Counted from the first letter of the stretch, positions 9,146-17,409 are shown. The stretch is DNA of 64,000 nucleotides from VYFG01 sp965213885 (GCA_965213885.1 OZ243919.1:1240001-1304000), one strand, 5' to 3'. The notes: generated by a model from the sequence alone, not told the origin. Numbers and translations: made by a program.

Positions 9146-9628
9146 ATGGCAATCAATGCAGGAGACACGCTGCCGAACGTGGAAGTCGGCGTGATGGGGT
9201 CCAGCGGTCCCGAAACCGCGACCACCGATGAGATATTCAGCGGCCGCAAGGTGCTGGTTTTCGGGCTGCCGGGGGCGTTCACGCCTACCTGCAGCGCCGC
9301 CCATCTCCCGGGTTACGTGGTCCACCATGACGCCATCAAGGCAAAAGGTGTGGATACAATCGCCTGCGTATCCGTGAACGATGCCTGGGTCATGGATGCC
9401 TGGGGAAAATCCCAGAACGTGGACGGAAGGATTCTCATGATGGCAGACGGGAGCGCCGCGTTCAGCGAAGCCGTCGGGCTCAGCATGGATCTGACCGCCA
9501 GAAACATGGGCATACGCTCCAGGCGTTACGCTATGATCGTCGATGATGGCGTCGTCACCCATCTCAACGTGGAAGAGGGGGCCGGTTTCGAGGTCAGTGA
9601 CGCCGAGACGATGATGGCCCTGCTGTAG
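9146..9628 (+). CDS. Peroxiredoxin of the Prx5 group
   Basis: A 160-residue thiol peroxidase that reduces hydroperoxides using glutathione or thioredoxin. The peroxidatic Cys49 lies in PGAFTPTCSAAHLPGY, the Prx5 signature. No other cysteine aligns with a standard resolving position except Cys66 (IACVSV), as in glutaredoxin-linked Prx5 proteins. No fused glutaredoxin domain is present. ATG 9146 is chosen because GAGG lies six bases upstream; GTG 9128 and ATG 9131 are in frame but would add an unconserved tail. With the rubrerythrin and OxyR at 17-21 kb it forms part of the peroxide defence of this region. Confidence 0.88.
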   Translation: MAINAGDTLPNVEVGVMGSSGPETATTDEIFSGRKVLVFGLPGAFTPTCSAAHLPGYVVHHDAIKAKGVDTIACVSVNDAWVMDAWGKSQNVDGRILMMADGSAAFSEAVGLSMDLTARNMGIRSRRYAMIVDDGVVTHLNVEEGAGFEVSDAETMMALL

Positions 9629-9650
9629 GCGGCCCGTCGCCCGCAAGGCA

Positions 9651-9681
9651 CGGATTCCGCTCCGCGTTTCCCTGGAATCCG
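9651..9681. terminator. Hairpin between peroxiredoxin and htpX
   Basis: CGGATTCC (9651-9658) pairs perfectly with GGAATCCG (9674-9681) across a 15-base loop. There is no T-run, so this is at best a weak terminator or mRNA 3'-end stabiliser. Confidence 0.3.
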
Positions 9682-9732
9682 CACCTTCCGTGACCGGTAA
9701 TCACCGTCTTGGCGCGTAATTTCGGCAAGTCC

Positions 9733-10620
9733 ATGTTCAACCGACTGTTTCTGTTTCTTGGCACGAACCTGGCCGTGGTGGTCGTGTTCGGCATCGTGTC
9801 ACGTCTGTTCGGCATCGACCAGCATATCGGCGGCGATCTCACCCCGTTGCTGGTATTTTCGTTCATCTTCGGCATGGCGGGCTCGTTCATCTCCCTGGCC
9901 ATGTCCAAGTCCATGGCCAAACGCTCCACCGGTGCCAGGGTGATCGAGGCGCCGGCGAACGCCACCGAAAGGTGGCTGGTGGAGACGGTGCGAAAGCAGG
10001 CGGATGCCGCCGGTATCGGCATGCCGGAAGTCGCGATCTTCGATACCCCGCAAGTGAATGCATTCGCCACCGGCATGAAGCGGAACGAATCTCTGGTGGC
10101 TGTGAGCAGCGGCCTACTCCGCACTATGACGCGGGATGAGGCCGAGGCCGTCATGGCCCACGAGGTCTCCCATGTCGCCAACGGTGACATGATCACGCTC
10201 AGCCTGATCCAGGGCATCGTCAACACATTCGTGATTTTCCTTTCCCGCATTGTCGGCGGATTCATCGACAAGGCGGTGTTCCGCAACGAACGCGGCTACG
10301 GAATCGGCTATTTCATCTCGGTCATGATCGCGGAAGTGGTTTTCGGCGTTCTCGCATCCATCATCGTGATGTATTTCAGCAGGGGCAGAGAGTTCCGTGC
10401 GGACGAGGGGGGTGCCAGACTGGCTGGCAGGGAGAAGATGATTGCCGCCCTGCGCCGGCTTCAGGCTCAGCATGAACCGGAGTCGTTGCCGGATCAGCTT
10501 GCCGCATTCGGGATCAACGGCGGCAAGGGAGGGGGATTGCAGCGACTGTTCCGGAGTCATCCGGACCTGAGTGACCGGATCGAGGCGTTGCGGCGCCTTG
10601 ACGGGACCGGCGTTTCCTGA
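9733..10620 (+). CDS. htpX: Membrane-bound zinc metalloprotease HtpX
   Basis: An inner-membrane M48 protease for quality control of misfolded membrane proteins, 295 residues. Two N-terminal membrane helices (about 5-22 and 38-56), the zinc motif HEVSH at 143-147, two more helices (about 158-177 and 193-215) and the downstream glutamate ligand region REFRADEGGARL (about 222-233) are in the expected order. The frame opens at a TTG at 9709, but ATG 9733 gives the canonical N-terminus MFNRLFLFLGTNLAVVVVFG. htpX is commonly envelope-stress regulated; no such site is obvious here. Confidence 0.93.
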   Translation: MFNRLFLFLGTNLAVVVVFGIVSRLFGIDQHIGGDLTPLLVFSFIFGMAGSFISLAMSKSMAKRSTGARVIEAPANATERWLVETVRKQADAAGIGMPEVAIFDTPQVNAFATGMKRNESLVAVSSGLLRTMTRDEAEAVMAHEVSHVANGDMITLSLIQGIVNTFVIFLSRIVGGFIDKAVFRNERGYGIGYFISVMIAEVVFGVLASIIVMYFSRGREFRADEGGARLAGREKMIAALRRLQAQHEPESLPDQLAAFGINGGKGGGLQRLFRSHPDLSDRIEALRRLDGTGVS

Positions 10621-10681
10621 CAGCGAGGTTCGACGACTGTTTCCGGGGCATACCCCCGGGGTACCCGGGCCGGAAGCCTCA

Positions 10682-11479
10682 TCAGTGGCCAATCGAGAAA
10701 TTGTTGTTGGCCCGGTCGACCCCGCTGATGAGGTAAAGCGGCCGCACGCCATAACCCTGGGACGGGTGCTTCTTCCCGATCTCGGTGCCGAGGGCATGGT
10801 CGTAGAAACTGGTCGCCGGCATGAGACGGACGACAAAAGCTGCGCGGCGCCTTCCGGTCCGGTTGGCCCCGGAACCATGGATCATGTAGACATCATGGAA
10901 TGAAACCTGCCCGGCACGCAGCAGCAGCGGCTCTGCCGTGCTTGCGTCGAAATGCTCCGGATCGCAGACCAGGTTGATGGTCCTGTCGCCGCCTTCCAGC
11001 CAGGAGTGGCTGTAAAGCTTGCGGGCCCTGTGGGATCCCGGGATAAACCGCATGGGGCCGTTTTCAGGATTCACGTCATCCAGCGGAATCCAGATGGTCA
11101 GCACCGCCAGCGGCCGGATCGGATAGTATTCCCCGTCCTGATGCCACGGGGTTTCCTTTCCACCGTGGGCAGGCTTGCCGAAAATCGTGGTTCCCCAGAG
11201 GATGATGTCGTCACCGATGAGCTGTCGTGCGATGGCCACAAGGCCGGGATGGGTCGCGAATTCCAACCACCTTGCCGAGCCCCTGACCCCCATTGAGCCG
11301 CCGGTCTGATGGGGCGCCATGATGATGTCAGGCTCGATGTGATCATTTCTTGCCAGAAGCCCGGCATATTCCCGGTGCATCTCCACGATCAATTCCCGTG
11401 GCAGTTCCCAGCGGGGTACGACCCACCCCTTTTCATGGAACCGGGCCATTTCTTCCCCGGACAGGCGGCCCCCGGTCAT
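10682..11479 (-). CDS. Phytanoyl-CoA dioxygenase (PhyH) family Fe(II)/2-oxoglutarate oxygenase
   Basis: A 265-residue non-haem iron dioxygenase. The iron triad is visible as His113 and Asp115 in PWHQDGEYYP and the distal His201 in MIHGSGANRTGRRRA, with Arg210 placed to bind 2-oxoglutarate. The segment PENGPMRFIPGSHR is typical of the family. Bacterial members hydroxylate diverse small molecules, so the substrate is unknown. The frame is open back to 11584, but ATG 11479 is preferred because GGGAG lies upstream and the extension is unconserved. It converges with htpX. Confidence 0.82.
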   Translation of the reverse strand: MTGGRLSGEEMARFHEKGWVVPRWELPRELIVEMHREYAGLLARNDHIEPDIIMAPHQTGGSMGVRGSARWLEFATHPGLVAIARQLIGDDIILWGTTIFGKPAHGGKETPWHQDGEYYPIRPLAVLTIWIPLDDVNPENGPMRFIPGSHRARKLYSHSWLEGGDRTINLVCDPEHFDASTAEPLLLRAGQVSFHDVYMIHGSGANRTGRRRAAFVVRLMPATSFYDHALGTEIGKKHPSQGYGVRPLYLISGVDRANNNFSIGH

Positions 11480-11673
11480 GACCCGGTTGTCTCCCGCATC
11501 GGTATGGACATGCCGGAAAGATCCCCGGCCCCCAGCGACGGCAGGCAGCGCATCGTCATTCGAACCGATGGAAGTTGCATGCACGGGACACTTTTGTCAT
11601 CTTTGCGGGAATGGGCCTGTTCGAAAACGACTCTTTATTTGTATCAGGGATCGCAGTATGTCGCAACGAGCCT

Positions 11674-11693
11674 TGTAGCGAGCTGTAGCGAGC
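11674..11693. repeat. Perfect 10-base tandem duplication
   Basis: TGTAGCGAGC occurs twice head to tail with no mismatch, ending eight bases before the IS-end-like repeat. It could be a target-site type duplication or replication slippage. Confidence 0.8.
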
Positions 11694-11701
11694 AAATGAA
11701 A

Positions 11702-11757
11702 TGTCCGGTTGAGTAGCACATAACCTGTCCAGTTTCAGCGGCATTGCTTGGAGGTGC
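11702..11757 (+). repeat. IS-end-like direct repeat, copy A
   Basis: The segment starts TGTCCGGTTGAGTAGCACAT and is identical over 21 bases to a segment at 14298. Weaker similarity continues about 35 bases. Each copy contains a second, spaced CTGTCC about 25 bases from the first, a layout like the repeated transposase-binding motifs in insertion sequence ends. No transposase gene is present between or beside the copies. Confidence 0.6.
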
Positions 11758-11793
11758 CATGATGCAGCGTCACTGCACTGGAGACGATAGACC

Positions 11794-12283
11794 ATGACCA
11801 CGGGTGTGAACCTTTTCTCGGGCTCCCGCTATGAAGCTGCCTGCGGGTACCGCTGCGCCGTCAAGGCGAGTGATACCGTCTATGTCGCCGGCCCCGTGGG
11901 TCTAGACCACGAACCGGAACCTGGGATCCGGAACCTGTCGTGCAATTGCACCAGATCATCCAGAATATGGCTGCGACCCTGCCAAGGCAGAAGCGGGTCT
12001 GGATGACGTTGTGCAGATCACGATGTACGTCACGTCACAGGAAGTGTTTGCCGTGGCCAGTCCCGAGGTGGGCGAGAGCCCTGGCGACATCCGACCGACC
12101 AACACCGCACTTGTGGTTCAGTTCCCGATCCCGGATGCCAGGGTGGAGATCCCGGTCGTCGCGGTCACCGGCTGTGGGGCATCGCTCTCCATGACCGGGG
12201 CGGCATCCCGGCGCACGGCGATGTCAGCATGCCGGTCCACGGGAGATACAATCCAACTTCACAATTGCTTCCCGAATCCATGA
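11794..12283 (+). pseudogene. RidA/YjgF-family relic with two frame breaks
   Basis: RidA-like sequence runs through three successive frames. Frame one gives NLFSGSRYEAACGYRCAVKA then SDTVYVAGPVGLDHEPE. After about 11920 the next frame gives PEPVVQLHQIIQNMAATL. After about 11988 the third gives AKAEAGLDDVVQITMYVTSQ and FPIPDARVEIPVVAVTG. These pieces are colinear with an intact RidA fold (enamine/imine deaminase, about 130 residues). Both breaks are of the class produced by a one-base deletion. The last frame ends in a TGA at 12281-12283 overlapping the ATG of the next gene (ATGA), so the intact ancestor was probably translationally coupled to the dehydratase. A sequencing error cannot be excluded. 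Confidence 0.7.
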
Positions 12284-13515
12284 AACTGCAAGACATACAA
12301 ACCTGGGTAACCGTCCCGCCCGGCGGCATCGGCGGATCATTCTGGGTGATCGTCAGGGTCACCACGGACAATGGCATACAGGGAATCGGCGAGTGTTACG
12401 GGATTCCCGTGTCCGGCGACATCGCCTGCCGGATGGTGGAGGATACGTTTGGGCGTTTTGTGGCGGGCACGGATCCGCATCACGTGGAAACCCTGTTCCG
12501 CCGAGTCTATTCCGCGGGCTTCACCCAGCGACCGGACATCTCCATGATGGGCGTTTTCAGCGGCATTGAAATGGCCGTATGGGACATTCTCGGCAAGGCG
12601 CATGAGCAGCCCGTCTACAACCTCATCGGCGGACGTTTCCATGAGCGTCTGCGCACCTATACCTACCTGTATCCGCAAGACACGGGGCAGGACGGCCGTC
12701 CGGCGCACTCCGCGGCGGACGTCTACCATGATGGTGACGCTGCCGCCAGGCGGGCGCTCGACTACCTCGAGATGGGATTCACGGCGATCAAGCAGGATCC
12801 GACCGGCCCCTACAGTTTCCAGGGAGGCAGGGAACTGTCACTGCATGAACTGGCACGGAGCGAATACAGCGTACAGAGAATCCGGGAGGCTGTCGGTGAC
12901 AGGGCCGACATCCTGTTCGGTACCCACGGGCAGATGACCACGTCTTCCGCCATCCGCCTGGCCAGGCGACTGGAACCCTATGACCCGCTCTGGTTCGAAG
13001 AACCCTGCCCGCCGGATCAGATGTCCGCCTTTCGCAGGGTGGCCGCCGCCACCAGCATACCCGTGGCCACCGGAGAGCGGCTGACCACGCGCGTCGAATT
13101 CCATGAAGCCCTCAAGGCGGGCGTCGCGATTCTCCAGCCGGACGTCGGGCGCAGTGGCGGAGTCTGGGAAACCAGGAAGATCGCAGCGATGGCGGAACTG
13201 TTCAACGCCCAGATCGCTCCGCATATCTACTGCGGACCCATCGCGCACGCTGCCGCCGCCCATATCGGGTTCAGCAGCCCTAATTTCCTGATTCTCGAGA
13301 CCATCCTGAGTGGTTTCCACGAGAATGTACTGGTCAAACCGCTTCGCTGGGAGGCGGGGTATCTCATTGCCCCCGAGGAACCGGGGCTCGGGATCGAACT
13401 GAATGACGAGGTAGTCGAAGAGCATCCCTACACCAGTGGCGGCCGGCTGCACCTGGAGATGTGCCAGACATCCCTGCCGTCCGACAATCGAAGGATCATT
13501 ACCGAGATCGAATGA
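12280..13515 (+). CDS. Mandelate racemase/muconate lactonizing-type enolase-superfamily protein (probable sugar-acid dehydratase)
   Basis: A 411-residue enolase-superfamily enzyme: an N-terminal capping domain (about 1-125) and a C-terminal barrel. Acidic metal ligands are visible in LWFEEPCPP (Glu240/241) and VATGERLTT (Glu266), and a probable catalytic base His315 in APHIYCGP. Where the first metal-binding Asp is usually found, the chain reads ADILFGTHGQMT with His216, as in sugar-acid dehydratase-type subgroups with an altered active site. The substrate is unknown. ATG 12280 is chosen over the in-frame 12229 because it gives the family N-terminus and overlaps the RidA stop. RidA beside a dehydratase is sensible, since RidA deals with reactive enamine/imine products. 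Confidence 0.82.
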   Translation: MKLQDIQTWVTVPPGGIGGSFWVIVRVTTDNGIQGIGECYGIPVSGDIACRMVEDTFGRFVAGTDPHHVETLFRRVYSAGFTQRPDISMMGVFSGIEMAVWDILGKAHEQPVYNLIGGRFHERLRTYTYLYPQDTGQDGRPAHSAADVYHDGDAAARRALDYLEMGFTAIKQDPTGPYSFQGGRELSLHELARSEYSVQRIREAVGDRADILFGTHGQMTTSSAIRLARRLEPYDPLWFEEPCPPDQMSAFRRVAAATSIPVATGERLTTRVEFHEALKAGVAILQPDVGRSGGVWETRKIAAMAELFNAQIAPHIYCGPIAHAAAAHIGFSSPNFLILETILSGFHENVLVKPLRWEAGYLIAPEEPGLGIELNDEVVEEHPYTSGGRLHLEMCQTSLPSDNRRIITEIE

Positions 13516-13761
13516 CGCCGCACGGCAGGGCGGCATACCTGAAGGGAATGCCCGGCCATCGGGGGCGGCATCCGTCGTTCCGGGAGCAGGGACGGCGTTC
13601 CGCTCAGTTGTGTGCCGGGACCGGGGGGCCATGTTCCAGCCGAACTGCATCCACTGACGGGCAGCCCTCAATCCCCGGAAAAACCTGTCAGGAAAGTTCC
13701 CGTCGCCCGCCGGGCTGGGCGGTCACTATCGGGCTGGCGCGCCCGGATGCCGGGTGCGTGT

Positions 13762-14127
13762 TCACTGCCGTCGGAATCCGTATTCCAGAACGTAGAAGGA
13801 TGGATTCAGATCGGCCAGCGGCCCACGAAGCTTTTGCAGTTCGGATTCCGGTCCATGAACCTCCAGGCGGGAAATCTCGGAAATCTTGAGCGCTTCGCCA
13901 AGCAGTTCCCCGACGTTGTCCAGGTGCGCCAGAAGTCCTTCAGCATCCTCGTAGCCTTCGCGGCAATGGACGCTGTTGCCGTCAAAGCTGAAACCGTAAT
14001 AGAGCACCTTTTCCTCCTGCCCGCTCTTTGCAACGAACTGTTCACACAATCTCTTGAACTGCGCGAGGTGATCGTCGGGCACGTTGAAATAGGGGACGAT
14101 GGTACAGCAGGTATCGTTGGTGGCCAT
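13762..14127 (-). CDS. Small dimeric alpha/beta-barrel protein, antibiotic-biosynthesis-monooxygenase-like
   Basis: A 121-residue protein whose pattern (CCTIVPYFNVPDDHLAQFKR, then YYGFSFDGNSVHCREGYEDA, then a C-terminal strand) resembles the ABM/quinol-monooxygenase ferredoxin-like fold. The start ATG 14127 has a strong GAGGAA ribosome site ten bases upstream; the longer in-frame ORF to 14262 is unconserved. Two adjacent cysteines sit at residues 6-7. It is isolated on the minus strand between the enolase-superfamily gene and the second IS-end-like repeat. Function is unknown; electron donor or quinone chemistry is only a family-based guess. Confidence 0.65.
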   Translation of the reverse strand: MATNDTCCTIVPYFNVPDDHLAQFKRLCEQFVAKSGQEEKVLYYGFSFDGNSVHCREGYEDAEGLLAHLDNVGELLGEALKISEISRLEVHGPESELQKLRGPLADLNPSFYVLEYGFRRQ

Positions 14128-14297
14128 GGTGGTATTCCTCGTCGTGTGGATCCGTTGCGACATCACGTTCGACCGATACCACAGAGCCGGTTCGCAGCGA
14201 ACGCAATGGCAGTACCCGGGTCTCGGGTTCGTAACCATATATCCCAACCGGACCGCTGGCAAGTGTCATCATCAGCCGATGTGGCGCGCAATGGTAC

Positions 14298-14353
14298 TGT
14301 CCGGTTGAGTAGCACATAGTCTGTCCGATTTTGCGGGTATTGGCCGGGGATGG
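14298..14353 (+). repeat. IS-end-like direct repeat, copy B
   Basis: The second copy, in the same orientation as copy A about 2.6 kb upstream. It again has a spaced CTGTCC 24 bases on and partial similarity after that. It ends just before the stop codon of the flavoprotein gene at 14377. Confidence 0.6.
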
Positions 14354-14376
14354 CAGGGGACGGGTGGACCAAGCTT

Positions 14377-16368
14377 TCATGCAGTCATGCCTGCCTTGCG
14401 GCCATCGTATATCGCGAAAGGGGCCAGCCTCGGGGCTGCGCTGTCGCCGATGTTGACCGCGTCCACGTCTTGCTCGAGCAGGGACCGCCAAAGAGTGTCC
14501 TCGGCCCGGTTGACGGTAGCCAGAACCAGGGAATCCGACGTGACAAACTGCTCGGACCGGTCCAGCAGGCTGAGTAGCCGGGACCCTTCACCTGTCCACT
14601 CGAGGATGACGGACTCGGTGACGAACCGGACTTTCAGGGCCGCCAGGCGCTGCCGGAGGGTGAAATCCGCCGCAGTTCGCTGCAGTTCCTTTCCCACCAG
14701 CGGATCGGGCGTCACGATAGTCACGTCATGCCCCTTCTCGGCGAGATGCCAGGCGGTGCCGCCACCGCGCCAGTTGCCACCTTCATCCAGCACGGTTACG
14801 CGGTGTCCCAACCGGGCGGCATTGCCCATCACGTCTTCCACGGACCACACCGAGCGCGGATCGTATCCTTCCATCCTTTCGACCTCCGGCAGGGCTTTCT
14901 GGAATCCGGTTTCCGCTGGCAGTGACCCCGTTGCCGTGATGACAACGTCCGCTCCCATGGAAGTCACCTCTCCGGCATCCATGTGCGTGTTGTACATGAT
15001 TTCCACGCCAAGCCTGTCCATCTGCCTGGCATACCATTTGATCAGGTCGAGTATCTGGGCGCGGCGGGGCTGCAGTCCGGCGAGCCGGAACTGCCCTCCG
15101 AGCCTGTCTGACGCCTCGACCAGCAATACCCTGTGGCCGCGTTCAGCGGCGACCCGCGCGGCTTCCAGACCGGCGGGGCCGGCCCCGATCACGGCGACGG
15201 ACCTTGGCGTGTCCGCCCTCGTGAACCGATCGCCTCCCCATTCGAATTCCCTGCCCGCGGACGGGTTGACCAGGCAGGATATCCAGTAGTCCCGATCACG
15301 GCGGCCCCAGCACATCTGGTTGCAGGACAGGCAGCCGCGGATGTCCTCAGGGTGATTCTCCCGGGACTTGTTGGCGAGGTGGGGGTCGGCAATCTGGCCG
15401 CGAACGATGGATACCAGGTCCGCCTGACCGGCGGCCAGTACGGATTCAGCGTTATCCGGCGTGCGGATATGGCTTTCCGCCATGATCCGTGCATTCTCCA
15501 GAGCCTCCTTCAGCAGTGCCGGCAGGGCCACGCCCAGTTTTTCGGGATAGAGAAAGGTCGGCATCAGCTTGTAGAAGTCGAAGTAGCTTCCGGTACCGCA
15601 GGTCACGTAATCCATCAGTGCCTGGCGGTCAAGGAGTGCGAGTATCTCGGCGAGCGCCTCGTTGCCGAGGGATACCGGAACATCCGGTTCCTCGTTGACG
15701 CTGAGGCCGATGATGAAGTCCTCACCGCAGGTCTTGCGTATCCGGGTCAGGATCTCCCTGGACATCCGGGTGCGATTGTCCAGTGAACCACCCCAGCGGT
15801 CCTGCCTGGTGTTGGACCAGGGTGTCCAGAACTGGTCCACCATGCCGTGATACGCGGCCCAAACCTCGACACCGTCGAATCCGGCCGCGCGGCAGCGCCT
15901 GGCTGCCTGGACAAAACCGTCAATGGTCTCCTCGATTTCAGCTTCGGTCATGGCGTGGCTGCCGTCCGAATCATGCAGGCTCGGACGTCCCGATGCCGAC
16001 CAGTTGGGATGATAGGAATTGTCCGCGTCGCCATGCTGCCCAACATGGTAGAGCTGCTGCAGAACCACCGCGCCCTCGGCTTTCACCGCTTCGGTGATCC
16101 GCCGAAAATGGGGGATCACTGCATCGTCCCCGTGGCGGAAATTTCCCCGGGTCAGGACTGCGGCGGCATGCACCGGCATCGGTTCAACGACAATCATGGC
16201 GGCGCCGCCCATGGCGCGTTCCCGGTAATAACCAAGGTGGCGGTCCCCGGGCAACCCGCCCTCGGCCATGTTGGCCGTGTGGGCGCCGAACACGATCCGG
16301 TTACGCAGGGTCAGGTGACGCAGTGCCAGCGGGGCGAACAGGCGGGGGAACCGCAGGTGCCCCGTCAT
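14377..16368 (-). CDS. FMN/4Fe-4S/FAD dehydrogenase of the trimethylamine dehydrogenase/2,4-dienoyl-CoA reductase family
   Basis: A 663-residue modular flavoprotein. An Old-Yellow-Enzyme-type FMN barrel (about 5-340) is followed by a 4Fe-4S site, with Cys346, Cys349, Cys353 and Cys365 in GCLSCNQMCWGRRDR...ISC. A two-dinucleotide-domain region follows (VAVIGAGPAGLEAARVAAERG, about 390-410). This is the architecture of trimethylamine and dimethylamine dehydrogenases, dienoyl-CoA reductase and related enzymes. The substrate cannot be fixed, and no electron-transfer flavoprotein genes are adjacent. Its start overlaps the upstream SDR stop by four bases, so the two form an operon. Confidence 0.85.
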   Translation of the reverse strand: MTGHLRFPRLFAPLALRHLTLRNRIVFGAHTANMAEGGLPGDRHLGYYRERAMGGAAMIVVEPMPVHAAAVLTRGNFRHGDDAVIPHFRRITEAVKAEGAVVLQQLYHVGQHGDADNSYHPNWSASGRPSLHDSDGSHAMTEAEIEETIDGFVQAARRCRAAGFDGVEVWAAYHGMVDQFWTPWSNTRQDRWGGSLDNRTRMSREILTRIRKTCGEDFIIGLSVNEEPDVPVSLGNEALAEILALLDRQALMDYVTCGTGSYFDFYKLMPTFLYPEKLGVALPALLKEALENARIMAESHIRTPDNAESVLAAGQADLVSIVRGQIADPHLANKSRENHPEDIRGCLSCNQMCWGRRDRDYWISCLVNPSAGREFEWGGDRFTRADTPRSVAVIGAGPAGLEAARVAAERGHRVLLVEASDRLGGQFRLAGLQPRRAQILDLIKWYARQMDRLGVEIMYNTHMDAGEVTSMGADVVITATGSLPAETGFQKALPEVERMEGYDPRSVWSVEDVMGNAARLGHRVTVLDEGGNWRGGGTAWHLAEKGHDVTIVTPDPLVGKELQRTAADFTLRQRLAALKVRFVTESVILEWTGEGSRLLSLLDRSEQFVTSDSLVLATVNRAEDTLWRSLLEQDVDAVNIGDSAAPRLAPFAIYDGRKAGMTA

Positions 16369-17279
16369 GCCTCGGCACCGCCCGAAGCCGCAGGCTTCTC
16401 GACCGGTTCGGCCTCAGCAGGTCCGGCATCATCCGGAACGACCCGTTCGCTTTGGCGATCGAGAAACGAATCGAGCCCGCGGTCGGTAAGCAGTCGTTTC
16501 AGTACGGCCATCACCCGGGTCGGAACCGTGACGCGGTACCGGATCCTGGGTCGGGGGCTTTCCAGGGCATGACTGACTGCCTTCAGCACCGCTTCGGGAG
16601 GCAGCGTGTAACGGGCCTCGTCCAGGGAGTGCAGGCGCCGTTCCAGATCGACGTAGGTGGCGCGGAACAGGCTCTCCCGTGGGTCGATGTGCTCAAGATA
16701 CTTCTTCAGGGCATTCTGCCGGAACCGGCTTCGGATGGGGCCGGGTTCAACCAGGACGAAATGGACACCGCTGCCCCGGTGTTCCAGTCGCATGGTGTCG
16801 GTCAATGCTTCCAATGCGTACTTGCTTGCATTGTAGGGGCCGCGAAAGCGCAGGCAGATGAAGCCCAGGATCGAGCTGATCTGCACAATGCGGCCATGAC
16901 CGTTTTCCAGCATCATGGGCAACAGGCCATTGGTCAGCTGCTGGGTGCCGAAGACATTGGTTTCAAACTGCTCCCGCAGTACCTCCCTCCTGATATCGAC
17001 CACAGCGCCCGGCTGGCCGTAGGCCCCGTTATTGATCAGTCCGTACAGGCTGCCGGACGTCAGTTCCCGAACCTTGTCGATAGCCTCGTCCACGTTTCTT
17101 TCGTCAGCAAGGTCGATCCTGATGGTCTGGATTCCTTCCTTCGACAGCTTCTCGACATCCGCATCGCTGCGGCATGAGGCGATGACCCGATAACCGCGGG
17201 CCTTGAGACCACTCGCAAGACACTTGCCGATCCCCGTAGAACAACCGGTGATCAGCACATACTGGCTGGTGTTTGACAT
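16365..17279 (-). CDS. Short-chain dehydrogenase/reductase
   Basis: A classical SDR of 304 residues. It has the cofactor motif TGCSTGIG (11-18), NNGAYG (83-88), a serine pair at 135-136 and the active-site YNASK (Tyr149, Lys153). The alanine/glutamate-rich tail (about 275-304) is longer than usual and has no recognised domain. It resembles YbbO/17-beta-hydroxysteroid-type oxidoreductases. It is the first gene of the two-gene operon with the FMN/Fe-S enzyme, which suggests sequential oxidation or reduction of one substrate; that is inference. Its promoter lies in the AT-rich divergent region shared with rubrerythrin. Confidence 0.85.
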   Translation of the reverse strand: MSNTSQYVLITGCSTGIGKCLASGLKARGYRVIASCRSDADVEKLSKEGIQTIRIDLADERNVDEAIDKVRELTSGSLYGLINNGAYGQPGAVVDIRREVLREQFETNVFGTQQLTNGLLPMMLENGHGRIVQISSILGFICLRFRGPYNASKYALEALTDTMRLEHRGSGVHFVLVEPGPIRSRFRQNALKKYLEHIDPRESLFRATYVDLERRLHSLDEARYTLPPEAVLKAVSHALESPRPRIRYRVTVPTRVMAVLKRLLTDRGLDSFLDRQSERVVPDDAGPAEAEPVEKPAASGGAEA

Positions 17280-17320
17280 GGGTGATATTAATAGTTAATT
17301 TCTATTGTTACATTTAATAC

Positions 17321-17341
17321 AATCAATTAGATTAATTGATT
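17321..17341. promoter_or_regulatory. Perfect 9+9 palindrome upstream of rubrerythrin
   Basis: AATCAATTA (17321-17329) and TAATTGATT (17333-17341) are exact inverted repeats with a three-base spacer. They lie ten bases before a TATAAT and so cover the -35 zone of the rubrerythrin promoter, and also the divergent SDR promoter region. The half sites ATCAA and TTGAT are those of FNR, but in the opposite order to an FNR box, so another dimeric regulator is more likely. Confidence 0.6.
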
Positions 17342-17350
17342 TGGCTTCCA

Positions 17351-17356
17351 TATAAT
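17351..17356 (+). promoter_or_regulatory. Probable -10 element of the rubrerythrin operon
   Basis: A consensus TATAAT lies 53 bases before the rubrerythrin ATG. No good -35 is found 17 bases upstream, so transcription probably depends on an activator. A small hairpin (ATGCC/GGCAT, 17363-17377) lies in the leader, and AGGAG at 17398-17402 is the ribosome site. Confidence 0.6.
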
Positions 17357-17409
17357 ACGACGATGCCTTAGGGGCATATCCTCTTTAACGTTACATCAGG
17401 AGTTACCAG

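Larger units (their letters stand above)
11480..11793. other. Non-coding junction carrying repeats
   Basis: This 314-base stretch separates the dioxygenase from the RidA relic. It has lower GC near 11625-11660 (CTCTTTATTTGTATCAGG), a 10-base tandem duplication at 11674 and the first copy of an insertion-element-end-like repeat at 11702. No supported reading frame is seen. Confidence 0.5.

Noticed and set aside
11702..14353. An intact insertion sequence between the two direct repeats
   Set aside because: The repeats are in the same orientation rather than inverted, and no transposase is encoded between them.
17321..17341. FNR binding site upstream of rubrerythrin
   Set aside because: An FNR box is TTGAT-N4-ATCAA; here the half sites occur in the reverse order with nine bases between them.
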